6,094 bases of DNA from Lachnospiraceae bacterium (GTDB taxonomy: Bacteria; Bacillota; Clostridia; Lachnospirales; Lachnospiraceae), in assembly GCA_016282215.1 (NCBI GenBank), contig JAEEKC010000178.1, forward strand, positions 1 to 6,094. The letters are read 5' to 3'. Positions 1-6,094 of the stretch are shown in pieces. Every line of letters starts with the position of its first letter. The stretch's first letter is position 1. The notes under the pieces were generated by a model. That model had not been told where the DNA came from. It did no database searches and saw nothing but the letters and a program-made list of their open reading frames with translations. Both the position numbers and the translations under genes were made by a program.

Positions 1-24
1 CATTCCCTGCATAAACCTCGTCAT
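1..24 (-). CDS. Start of an unidentified gene (first 8 codons, truncated by window edge)
   Basis: Only the start is inside the window: an ATG at 22-24 reading MTRFMQGM before the edge. The start is supported by a CAGGAG ribosome binding site at 32-37, seven bases upstream, the same spacing used by the other genes of this run. It begins 29 bp after the response-regulator stop, so it is probably the next gene of the same operon. An in-frame ATG at 10-12 is possible but lacks a comparably placed RBS. The function cannot be read from 8 residues. By analogy with other YesM/YesN cassettes that include a binding-protein sensor, a sugar ABC transporter component is a reasonable guess, but this is inference only. 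Confidence 0.6.
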
Positions 25-31
25 TTCCCGT

Positions 32-37
32 CTCCTG
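32..37 (-). promoter_or_regulatory. RBS of the left-edge gene
   Basis: CAGGAG on the minus strand, seven bases before the ATG at 22-24. It is the main evidence that a new gene begins here. It lies in the 29-bp gap after the response-regulator stop, which is too short to hold a complete promoter plus leader. Confidence 0.6.
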
Positions 38-53
38 TACCAATGGCCTTGTT

Positions 54-1649
54 TCATCCAACCTGCCCCTTATAATCCGTCGGTGTCACGCCCACATTTT
101 TCTTAAAGATCCTGGAGAAGTAATTCGCATCCGCATATCCCACGCTCTGTCCGATCTCCTTCATTGGCAGATCCGAATGCTCGATCAGATCCCGGGCCTT
201 GCTGATCCGAAGGTTTGTCAGGTATTCGATAAAAGTGCAGCCTGTTCCTTCTTTAAAAAGCTTACTGAAATAGAAAGGACTGATATCAACGTTTCTGGAC
301 ACCTCATCTAAGGAGATATCCTGCCCGAAGTGTTCTTCGATATAAACCTTTGCGCGGTCCACAACGGAATCCGCCTGGCGCTGTGACCGGCTCGCCACCC
401 ATTCACAGGCGCCTGTGATCTTGGCAAAAAACCACTGCCTGATATTTCCGATGCCCTCTAATTCCAAAAGGGACGGCAGGTAGTTTTCACGGGAACGGAA
501 TTCATAGACGCTGCCGCTGCGGTAATAAGCCAGGTGTTCTGACCAGAGCACAAATTCGAGCACCTTCAGTTTGATATCCATCAGATAATCACCGTAACTG
601 TCGGTCATCCAGTCAAAATACTGTCCCGCGCAGTGCAGCGCACCCGTGGCATCTCCTTTTTCCACGCAGTCAAAGCGCTTATGCTCCGTTTCCACGGGAT
701 AGTTTTCCTCATAGTCCACGCCGACGGGTAGATCGGCTGTCATAACAACGGAATCGGATACCAGCGTCAGGGAATCGAGCGCTTCATTATAGGAAATGAC
801 CGCTTCCTTTAAGCTGTGCACGCCGCCAAGCCCAACCCGGACTTTAATACCGGTGCCGGTTCCCAGCTTCTCGACAAGGCGCTGGGCTTTTTCCTGCATG
901 GCAAGCCTGGCATTATAATCCGGCTCTTCCTCTTCGCAAGGCACCAGCACAGGCACTTTATTTGCCATGACAGAACCCACGATCCCGGGGAAGAATTCCC
1001 TGACCGTTTCCCGGATCAGCGTGGTCTGCTCCTGCAGGCGCACCGAGATCCCGGCTGCATTGGTCATATGGCTGCCTTCCTGCTCCTGGCCGAATACCAG
1101 CACCAGCATATAGGCGCCGGCAGATTCGATCCCCAGCAGATTTCTGTAATTATCGATATCCTCCTGATAACATTCCCGAAGCAGCAGGTTATAGATCAGG
1201 CCGCTTTCAAGAACAGGCACGACGGTTTCGAGTTTTTCCCGCACCAGAAGATCCTGGGAACGCTTCTCTCTTTCCCGGTCGATCTGCCGCATGGCTTTTT
1301 TGACAACGGAAAGCAGTTCATCCCTCGCCACGGGTTTGTTCAGATATTCCAAAACACCAAGACCTATGGCTTCCTTCGCATAATCAAAGGTATCATAGGC
1401 AGAGACCACGATGAAAACGATCCGGTCATTGCTCCTTCTGATCTCCCGCATGGCCTCAATGCCGTTGATCCCCGGCATATGGATATCCATGATCGCTATA
1501 TCCGGCCGAAAGGTTTCCGCCAGTTCGATCACGTGCCGGCCGCTTCTGGCCGATTCGAGCATGATCTCTTCTCCAAATTCCTTTTTTAATAAAAGTGTCA
1601 GGGAGTCAATGGCAATCCCCTCATCATCCGCTATCATGATCCTGTACAT
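54..1649 (-). CDS. YesN-type response regulator with AraC-family DNA-binding domain
   Basis: Cytoplasmic transcription regulator of the adjacent two-component system, 531 aa. An N-terminal receiver domain (about 1-122) has the acidic pair D8/D9, the phosphoacceptor D55 in IMDIHMPG, S83 in VVSAYD and K105 in EYLNKP, so all residues needed for phosphotransfer are present. A long middle region (about 140-320) includes GLGGVHSLKEA followed by SYNEAL, a pattern common in the degenerate GGDEF-like linker of YesN-type regulators. The C-terminal AraC domain (about 428-530) has two helix-turn-helix units, DISLDEVSRNVDISPFYFSK and MKEIGQSVGYADANYFSRIF, ending in GVTPTDYK. The start is set by CAGGAG at 1657-1662, seven bases upstream. 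It follows the kinase gene by 21 bp and is surely its partner. The family usually activates nearby carbohydrate transport or catabolism genes. The target genes are not visible here. Confidence 0.93.
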   Translation of the reverse strand: MYRIMIADDEGIAIDSLTLLLKKEFGEEIMLESARSGRHVIELAETFRPDIAIMDIHMPGINGIEAMREIRRSNDRIVFIVVSAYDTFDYAKEAIGLGVLEYLNKPVARDELLSVVKKAMRQIDREREKRSQDLLVREKLETVVPVLESGLIYNLLLRECYQEDIDNYRNLLGIESAGAYMLVLVFGQEQEGSHMTNAAGISVRLQEQTTLIRETVREFFPGIVGSVMANKVPVLVPCEEEEPDYNARLAMQEKAQRLVEKLGTGTGIKVRVGLGGVHSLKEAVISYNEALDSLTLVSDSVVMTADLPVGVDYEENYPVETEHKRFDCVEKGDATGALHCAGQYFDWMTDSYGDYLMDIKLKVLEFVLWSEHLAYYRSGSVYEFRSRENYLPSLLELEGIGNIRQWFFAKITGACEWVASRSQRQADSVVDRAKVYIEEHFGQDISLDEVSRNVDISPFYFSKLFKEGTGCTFIEYLTNLRISKARDLIEHSDLPMKEIGQSVGYADANYFSRIFKKNVGVTPTDYKGQVG

Positions 1650-1670
1650 CTGTCTTCTCCTGATAAGTCG

Positions 1671-3272
1671 TTATTTCAAAACTGCCGTCCTTTTTTCTTT
1701 CCAGGGGATCGTGATCACGACCTCCGTCCCCTGATCCGGTCCCATGCTGATGATCTCAAACCGGTTCTTTCCTTTAAAGTAAAGGCTGAGCCTTTGCATC
1801 ACATTATACAGACCGACGCCGTTTCCGCTGTTATCTCCCTTGCTCCGTTCTCTTACATCCGATCCGCGAAGGCTGCTATCCGCGACAACGCCGCCCTCCG
1901 CTTTTTTCCTTTCCGTATCCTGCTCTGCATCCCTGTTTTGCGTACCGCTGAGCACTCTTTCGATCTGCTCCTCGGTCATGCCGATACCGTTATCGGCGAT
2001 ACTGATACATACCGTATCATCAACGGAGAATACGGACAGATCGATCTTTCCCTCTCCCGCCAGTTCCCGCACGCCGTATTTAACAGAGTTTTCCACGATG
2101 GGCTGCAGGATCATGCTTGGTACGTACAGCGACAAAAGCGCCTCATCCTCAATCTGCTTTTCAAAATGAATATCTCCTGAAAACCGCACATTGATGATAT
2201 ACATATAGGTATCCACCATGGCGATCTCATCGCCCAGGGTCACATCTTCGTTTTCCTTACTGATATTATAACGGAAAAAGTCCGCCACCTTCTGCACATA
2301 AGTCTGCGTCTTGTCCGCGCCCTCCAAAAAGGCAAGCTGGGCTCCGGCGTTCAGCGTGTTGAACAAAAAATGCGGGTTGATCTGTGCCTGCAGATATTTC
2401 AGCCTTGCATCTTTTAAGTGAGCTTCCATCAAAAGTTCCCGTTCCTTATGACGCCGTTCACTTTCCATACTCTTTCGAAGGCGCTCGAGATATCCCGGGA
2501 TAGAGGATACCATCTGGTTAAAGGCCACCGTCACGATGCCCACCTCATCCATAGACCGTACCGGCAGCGTGCCCACTTCATCGAGCTTCCCGTCAGCCAC
2601 TCTGTCTGCGGCTGCCGACAGTGCCAGCAGAGGATCTGTCACCGTCCTGGTCATCATCAGGACAAAAAGGATATCAAACACTGCGATCAGCACAAAGATC
2701 AGGGCACTGCTCTTTTCCAGATAGGTAAGTGACATGGAAAAGGATTTGTAACTTTCTGTATTGATGGCAAACCGCCGGTTATTCAGCGCCGTGATGTATT
2801 CCGCCAGATATCCGCCCACACGAAGGCACTCTTCATAATAGCCTCTGTATTTTTCCACGTTCCTTCCGCGCCTTGCCTCAATGGTACGGGAAGTCAGCTG
2901 CAGATAACTCTCTGACAGATTCCGGATATTACTTTCCATCACAGAGAGTTCATTATCCGTGATCTTTCCCGAAAGCTCTCCTACCAGATCGGAAAAAACC
3001 TGTTCCTTTTCATAATAATCCTGCAGGGTATCGGTGGTCCGGGTATTCATATAAACCGTGACCGCCCCCTGAAGATCCTTATGGGCTCTTTCCAGTTCCG
3101 ACAACTGCACGTTACCTGAGTAGATCTCATCCAGATGCCTGGAAAACTGATTGATATTGAGATACATGATCAGATTTGCGATCATGATCAGTGCCACGGA
3201 AAACAGCATGACCAAAAGGAGCTTGATCCGGATCGGAAGGGAGGCCAGTTCGCGGCGTTTCATACTCTTCAT
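1671..3272 (-). CDS. YesM/LytS-type membrane sensor histidine kinase
   Basis: Membrane sensor kinase, 533 aa, expected to autophosphorylate and phosphorylate the regulator encoded 21 bp downstream. Order of parts: TM1 (about 17-39); a mostly helical extracytoplasmic segment of about 150 residues (40-188); TM2 (about 189-207); a HAMP linker (about 208-262); a short coiled stretch; the His_kinase domain with QAQINPHFLFNTLN (296-309, phosphoacceptor H301); and the ATPase domain with N-box QPIVENSVKYG (390-400), DNGIGM (427-432) and GNGVGLYNVMQRL (483-495). The ATP-lid region between the last two motifs carries an unusually long polar insertion, about 443-482. The start at 3270-3272 has AAGGAGG at 3280-3286 seven bases upstream. 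Its ATG overlaps the TGA of the preceding binding-protein gene (ATGA), which suggests translational coupling. An internal ATG at codon 4 is possible but is less well spaced from the RBS. Confidence 0.93.
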   Translation of the reverse strand: MKSMKRRELASLPIRIKLLLVMLFSVALIMIANLIMYLNINQFSRHLDEIYSGNVQLSELERAHKDLQGAVTVYMNTRTTDTLQDYYEKEQVFSDLVGELSGKITDNELSVMESNIRNLSESYLQLTSRTIEARRGRNVEKYRGYYEECLRVGGYLAEYITALNNRRFAINTESYKSFSMSLTYLEKSSALIFVLIAVFDILFVLMMTRTVTDPLLALSAAADRVADGKLDEVGTLPVRSMDEVGIVTVAFNQMVSSIPGYLERLRKSMESERRHKERELLMEAHLKDARLKYLQAQINPHFLFNTLNAGAQLAFLEGADKTQTYVQKVADFFRYNISKENEDVTLGDEIAMVDTYMYIINVRFSGDIHFEKQIEDEALLSLYVPSMILQPIVENSVKYGVRELAGEGKIDLSVFSVDDTVCISIADNGIGMTEEQIERVLSGTQNRDAEQDTERKKAEGGVVADSSLRGSDVRERSKGDNSGNGVGLYNVMQRLSLYFKGKNRFEIISMGPDQGTEVVITIPWKEKRTAVLK

Positions 3273-4525
3273 CGCTGCTCCTCCTTCTGACCTGAAAGGC
3301 TTTCACCGGTCTGGCCCATCTGCCCTGTTTCGACAGAAGTTCCATCCGTATCTGTGTTTTCCGTATCTGCCTGCTGACTCTCTCCTGCCTGGGATCCATG
3401 CAGGAGGGAGATCTCGGTGGCATAGTAATCACTGACATAACCGCTTTCCCGGAATTCCGAAAGCGCTTCCACGCTGTCCCGTCCCATCTGCAGTGTATCT
3501 GCCGTAACAGTTGCGTGAATGATATTCTTTTCCAGCGCATTTCGAATGGGATCGGATTCATAAAAACCGAGGATCTCGACACTGCCCACACGGTTATAAT
3601 CTACAACCGTCTGTGATACGCATTCCGTATCATGCTCACTCAGTGCGACAATGATATCCGCAGGGATCCCGCCCGCCGCAAACAACTCCCTGATCTCTTC
3701 CTCGGCGGAAAAGAAAGAGGAATTGCGGATCTGACTGGTCTCAATCTGGACTTTATCGCTCATTCCACGGGAATGGATATAATCCCGGATTGCGGTCAGC
3801 AGTATCGTCTGGCTGTTGCCGGGATCCTCCGCATCAAGCAGGACCAGGACCTTCATGCCATCCTGCTCTTCGTCGTCAATTTTTTTCTGCGTCAGATTAC
3901 AGATCTCCTCTCCGTAATCCCTGCCCAGATTTGCATTGGAAATACCGATAAAACTGATCCGTTCCGAGGACGGGCAGTCACGAAATACCGTCACCACGGG
4001 AATGCCGGCAGCGGCTGCCTGATTGATCAGACTCTCCGTCTGCGCTTCCTGTCCGCCGTCGAGAATAATACCGTCCACTCCTGAATGGATCGCCAGCTCG
4101 AGCTGCTGCGCTTTTGTCAGCTCTGCATCAATGGCCTTCGTCTGCTGCTGCACATAGATATTCTCCGACTCGGCTTTTTCCCTGGCACCTGCCAGCACAT
4201 TTTTCCAAAAATCACTGTCCCCATCTTCGGTCACTAGTACATAATAGCCATCATAAGCTTTTTGTCCTTCAGACGACAAAAGGCTGTCACGCTCCCTGAT
4301 CATTCCGGCATACAAATAAATGCTGACCACCAGAATGATAAGCGTGACAGCTCCGATGACAAGCGCCGAGATCAGCAGAGCCTTTATATGCCGCTCTCCC
4401 TGCTTTCTGCTGGAACGTTTTTTCTTTGCGGCTTTTGGTTCTGCTCCTGACGGCTGACCCGGCTTTTCTTTGTTTTCCTCTCCGGGTGTATTTTGATCGA
4501 GCGGTCCTACCTTATTTTTCATCAC
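3269..4525 (-). CDS. Membrane-anchored periplasmic-binding-protein-like (sugar) sensor
   Basis: Predicted extracytoplasmic ligand-binding protein of the RbsB/LacI-like fold (Peripla_BP_4 type), 418 aa. A charged cytoplasmic N-terminus (1-47, with the basic run KAAKKKRSSRKQGER) is followed by one hydrophobic segment (about 48-74). There is no lipobox cysteine, so it looks like a tethered signal-anchor protein, not a free or lipoprotein receptor. The binding domain (about 94-375) shows family hallmarks: DFWKNVLAGAREKA, GVDGIILDGG, AGIPVVTVFRD, the SNANLGRDYG region, VEILGFYESDPIRNAL and ATVTADTLQMGRDSVEAL. The last 43 residues are a Gln/Glu/Thr/Gly-rich, low-complexity tail. Position directly before a YesM/YesN pair suggests it presents ligand to the kinase, as XylFII does to LytS in Clostridium beijerinckii; ligand identity is unknown. 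Start: GTG at 4523-4525 or ATG at 4520-4522, both overlapping the pncB stop, with only a weak upstream RBS. Confidence 0.88.
   Translation of the reverse strand: MMKNKVGPLDQNTPGEENKEKPGQPSGAEPKAAKKKRSSRKQGERHIKALLISALVIGAVTLIILVVSIYLYAGMIRERDSLLSSEGQKAYDGYYVLVTEDGDSDFWKNVLAGAREKAESENIYVQQQTKAIDAELTKAQQLELAIHSGVDGIILDGGQEAQTESLINQAAAAGIPVVTVFRDCPSSERISFIGISNANLGRDYGEEICNLTQKKIDDEEQDGMKVLVLLDAEDPGNSQTILLTAIRDYIHSRGMSDKVQIETSQIRNSSFFSAEEEIRELFAAGGIPADIIVALSEHDTECVSQTVVDYNRVGSVEILGFYESDPIRNALEKNIIHATVTADTLQMGRDSVEALSEFRESGYVSDYYATEISLLHGSQAGESQQADTENTDTDGTSVETGQMGQTGESLSGQKEEQR
3278..3286 (-). promoter_or_regulatory. RBS of the histidine kinase gene
   Basis: AAGGAGGAG on the minus strand, lying inside the last codons of the binding-protein gene. 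Its spacing selects the ATG at 3270-3272 that overlaps the upstream stop. It is the strongest RBS in the window, so the kinase need not depend solely on coupling. Confidence 0.75.
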
Positions 4526-5730
4526 TTCTCGTAATTCATTCTCCAGCGGATGCAGCGGGATAAGTATTCCTCATACGCCGGATTCTTGCACATACCTTTG
4601 CCCTGAATATCAGAGATCTTGGCGACATCCATGCCGTTGCAGGCCGTTGTTTTCATTACGATATTGAGAGGCTCCACGTCGGTATCATTAGCGATATAAG
4701 TACCGATACCGAAGGCAACTTTTGCCCTGCCGTTGAAATGCTCAAAAATCTCCGATGCCTTTGCAAAATCCAGACTGTCAGAGAACAGCAGCGTCTTGGT
4801 CTTCGGATCCAGTCCCAGCTCCAGATAATGATCGATCATCTTCTCGCCCCATGCGATCGGATCTCCCGAATCATGACGCACACCGGAAAACAGCGTGCCG
4901 TAGGTTAACTGGAAATCCCTGAGGAAACAGTCCGTGGTAATGGCATCCGTCAGCGCAGTACCATTCAGCACGCCGTATTCCTTAACCCATGCGTCAAGGG
5001 CATACCAGTTTGAATAAGCCGGATTGTGTTTATGATTTCCCTGGCCGACGCACATGATCCACTCATGGGCCATGGTGCCGACAGGTTTGACATCGCACTC
5101 TTTTGCCAGATAGACATTGGATGTACCGACAAAAACGGAATCCCCAAGGTTAGCAGTTGCTAACTTTTTCACTGCCATTTCCTGCGCCTGCGCAGAGAGC
5201 CTTCTGCGAAGGCCGAATTCCGAGAAAACACCGATGTTGTATGTTCCGTCTGCCAGCCATCCGATCTTTTCGTCCAGCTTCTTTTCAAAGCTTTTGATCA
5301 GGCTGTCATAGTCATGCCGCATGCGGAAGTAAACTTCATTGACGATCGCCAGCGTCGGGATCTCATACATGGAAGTGTTCAGCCAGGTGCCGCCTGTCTC
5401 GATGGAAAGCCCGCATTCTGCATCCGTTGTAATGGTAAAATCCGCAAACCGCGGTTTCCAGAGACGCAGGAAATCAATATAGGAACCTTTGATCCATTTG
5501 ATCTTGTTTAAGTATTCCAGTTCTTCTTCATTAAAACGAAGATCGCAGTATGCTTTGATCTGTTCCCGGATCTCTTCTACCATATCCGCGGTAAAATACA
5601 CATCCGTGTTGCGGCAGCGGAAGGTCCAGGTGGTCTTGTAATCGGAAAACTGATGGTAGATCGCCTGTCCCATACTGAACTTATACATATCGGTTTCGAG
5701 AAGGCTTGTGATGATAGGCTGTAACTTCAT
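4522..5730 (-). CDS. pncB: Nicotinate phosphoribosyltransferase
   Basis: Cytoplasmic NAD-salvage enzyme that makes nicotinate mononucleotide from nicotinate and PRPP with ATP hydrolysis (Preiss-Handler pathway). The 402-aa protein is collinear with the compact E. coli/Salmonella form (about 400 aa), not the approximately 490-aa Bacillus form. Visible family motifs: SLLETDMYKFSMGQA at the N-terminus (9-23), FRCR (37-40), FGLRRR (172-177), VGTSN (201-205), GTMAHEW (218-224) with H222 at the place of the phosphorylated histidine of the Salmonella enzyme, TDCFLRDF (266-273), RHDSGDP (285-291), FSDSLD (316-321), FGIGT (340-344) and PLNIVMK (354-360). No key motif is missing. The start at 5728-5730 is chosen because AAGGAG sits seven bases upstream and homology begins here; the frame stays open further upstream but runs through a hairpin into the preceding gene. 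Its TGA overlaps the start of the binding-protein gene, so it is probably the first gene of that operon. Confidence 0.96.
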   Translation of the reverse strand: MKLQPIITSLLETDMYKFSMGQAIYHQFSDYKTTWTFRCRNTDVYFTADMVEEIREQIKAYCDLRFNEEELEYLNKIKWIKGSYIDFLRLWKPRFADFTITTDAECGLSIETGGTWLNTSMYEIPTLAIVNEVYFRMRHDYDSLIKSFEKKLDEKIGWLADGTYNIGVFSEFGLRRRLSAQAQEMAVKKLATANLGDSVFVGTSNVYLAKECDVKPVGTMAHEWIMCVGQGNHKHNPAYSNWYALDAWVKEYGVLNGTALTDAITTDCFLRDFQLTYGTLFSGVRHDSGDPIAWGEKMIDHYLELGLDPKTKTLLFSDSLDFAKASEIFEHFNGRAKVAFGIGTYIANDTDVEPLNIVMKTTACNGMDVAKISDIQGKGMCKNPAYEEYLSRCIRWRMNYEK

Positions 5731-5737
5731 GGTTTTT

Positions 5738-5743
5738 CTCCTT
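5738..5743 (-). promoter_or_regulatory. RBS of pncB, fixing its start
   Basis: AAGGAG on the minus strand, seven bases before the ATG at 5728-5730. It rules in favour of the 402-aa protein over a 65-codon longer frame that has no homology upstream. Confidence 0.8.
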
Positions 5744-5750
5744 ATGATGA

Positions 5751-5770
5751 TTTGTGTCGGAATGTACAAA
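5751..5770. promoter_or_regulatory. TTTGT-N10-ACAAA dyad, candidate operator of pncB operon
   Basis: A 20-bp site with 5-bp inverted arms (TTTGT at 5751-5755, ACAAA at 5766-5770) and a 10-bp centre. It lies between the candidate -10 box and the RBS, about where transcription would start, a usual place for a repressor site. NAD-salvage genes of Firmicutes are often controlled by the niacin-responsive repressor NiaR, which makes it one candidate, but I cannot match this site to a consensus. Arms this short in AT-rich DNA may occur by chance. Confidence 0.3.
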
Positions 5771-5773
5771 ATA

Positions 5774-5801
5774 ATGATAATACGTTTGCAATATATCACA
5801 A
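5774..5801 (-). promoter_or_regulatory. Candidate sigma-A promoter of the pncB operon
   Basis: On the minus strand, a -35-like TTGTGA (5796-5801; 4 of 6 matches) is separated by 16 bp from a -10-like TATCAT (5774-5779; 5 of 6 matches). The expected transcription start would be near 5767, giving a leader of about 37 bases before pncB. This is the only AT-rich intergenic space upstream of the four-gene run, so a promoter is expected here. The exact boxes are uncertain because TATTAT a few bases away is an alternative -10. Confidence 0.45.
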
Positions 5802-5817
5802 AAACCCGCACGCGTAA

Positions 5818-5843
5818 AGAACCCCGGGAAAACCCGGGGTTCT
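5818..5843 (-). terminator. Perfect GC-rich hairpin, likely terminator of the TrpB-like gene
   Basis: An 11-bp perfect inverted repeat (5818-5828 with 5833-5843; core AACCCCGGG) closes a 4-base loop, 23 bp after the TrpB-like stop codon. Read on the minus strand the loop is TTTT and the stem is followed only by a short T run (TTCTTTACG), so it is a good stem with a weak U-tract. It separates the TrpB-like gene from the pncB promoter region. Confidence 0.7.
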
Positions 5844-5866
5844 GATTATCTTTTGTAATAGAGTTG

Positions 5867-6094
5867 TCAGACCTTCGGTAACCTTGCAATAGAAGCCGCG
5901 ATCTGCTCATCGGTCGGGATCTCATCGCTCATCTCGCCGTTATGGAATTTCTCGTAAGCTACCAGATCGAAATATCCGGTACCGGTCAGGCCAAAGAGGA
6001 TCGTCTTCTCCTCGCCGGTCTCTTTGCATTTGAGTGCCTCGTCGATGGCAGCACGGATCGCATGAGAGCTTTCCGGTGCGGGCAGGATGCCTTC
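5867..6094 (-). CDS. TrpB-like (TrpB2-type) PLP-dependent enzyme, C-terminal fragment
   Basis: The last 75 codons and stop of a gene that enters from the right edge. The fragment begins EGILPAPESSHAIRAAIDEA, continues with ALKCKETGEEKTILFGLTG and then TGYFDLVAYEKF, and ends SIARLPKV. The EGI-PAPES-HAI signature and the GxGxFD motif near the C-terminus match tryptophan synthase beta-chain homologues. PAPE, where the classical TrpB1 has PALE, favours the TrpB2 / TrpB-like subfamily, which would condense indole with serine. The PLP lysine and most of the protein lie outside the window, so catalytic competence cannot be judged. The stop TGA is at 5867-5869. A strong hairpin follows, so this gene is probably a separate transcription unit from pncB. 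Confidence 0.85.
   Translation of the reverse strand, partial: EGILPAPESSHAIRAAIDEALKCKETGEEKTILFGLTGTGYFDLVAYEKFHNGEMSDEIPTDEQIAASIARLPKV

Noticed and set aside
25..53. Promoter or AraC-regulator target site in the gap before the left-edge gene
   Set aside because: Only 29 bp are available and they include the RBS. No -10/-35 pair or direct repeat typical of AraC-family sites is visible.
816..1589. A 257-codon open frame on the plus strand
   Set aside because: It lies wholly opposite the response-regulator gene, whose receiver and AraC domains are intact. Its translation is rich in His, Phe and Pro with no recognisable domain, as expected for an antisense shadow.
3127..3591. A 154-codon open frame on the minus strand across the sensor/kinase junction
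   Set aside because: It is out of frame with two well-supported genes, has no homology that I recognise and no suitable RBS. It is a frame shadow.
3632..4084. A 150-codon plus-strand open frame
   Set aside because: It is fully antisense to the binding-protein domain, with no motif or RBS that sets it apart from chance.
4301..4384. Signal peptide or lipoprotein signal on the binding protein
   Set aside because: The hydrophobic segment is preceded by about 47 charged or polar residues and has no lipobox cysteine or clear cleavage motif, so a membrane anchor fits better.
5800..5817. A second small GC-rich hairpin (around CGCGTGCGGG) followed by a T run on the minus strand
   Set aside because: The possible stem is only about 3 bp and would not form a stable terminator. 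The adjacent 11-bp hairpin explains termination better.
5731..5925. N-terminal extension of pncB by 65 codons
   Set aside because: The extension would run through the hairpin and into the end of the TrpB-like gene, has no PncB-like sequence, and ignores the well-placed RBS at 5738-5743.

Overview
The window reads almost entirely on the minus strand and looks like part of a gut- or anaerobe-type Firmicutes chromosome, most likely Clostridia and plausibly Lachnospiraceae. The reasons are moderate GC, strong AGGAG-type ribosome binding sites, tightly packed genes, and a YesM/YesN-type two-component pair. The taxonomic placement is inference; no rRNA or other marker gene is present.

Reading in the direction of transcription (right to left): the right edge holds the last 75 codons of a TrpB-like (TrpB2-type) PLP enzyme. 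A 136-bp intergenic region follows, carrying a perfect 11-bp GC-rich hairpin, a candidate promoter, a TTTGT-N10-ACAAA dyad near the expected transcription start, and a good RBS. Then comes a gene run with almost no gaps: pncB (nicotinate phosphoribosyltransferase, 402 aa, compact E. coli/Salmonella-like form); a membrane-anchored sugar-binding-protein-like sensor (418 aa); a YesM/LytS-type sensor histidine kinase (533 aa); and a YesN-type response regulator with an AraC DNA-binding domain (531 aa). At the left edge the first 8 codons of a further gene follow, with their own RBS.

The binding protein, kinase and regulator form a likely three-component signalling cassette. A tethered extracytoplasmic binding protein would sense a small ligand (probably a sugar) and signal through the kinase to the AraC-type regulator. 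This is the arrangement known for XylFII-LytS-YesN in Clostridium beijerinckii, where it controls a sugar ABC transporter. The truncated gene at the left edge could be part of such a transporter, but its 8 codons cannot show that.

The most unusual point is the linkage of this cassette to pncB. The pncB stop codon overlaps the binding-protein start (GTGA or TGATG, depending on the start), the binding-protein stop overlaps the kinase start (ATGA), and there is no room for a separate promoter or terminator between the first three genes. NAD salvage and sugar sensing therefore appear co-transcribed and perhaps translationally coupled. No mobile elements, CRISPR arrays, tRNA or rRNA genes were seen, and no gene-free stretch exceeds 136 bp.
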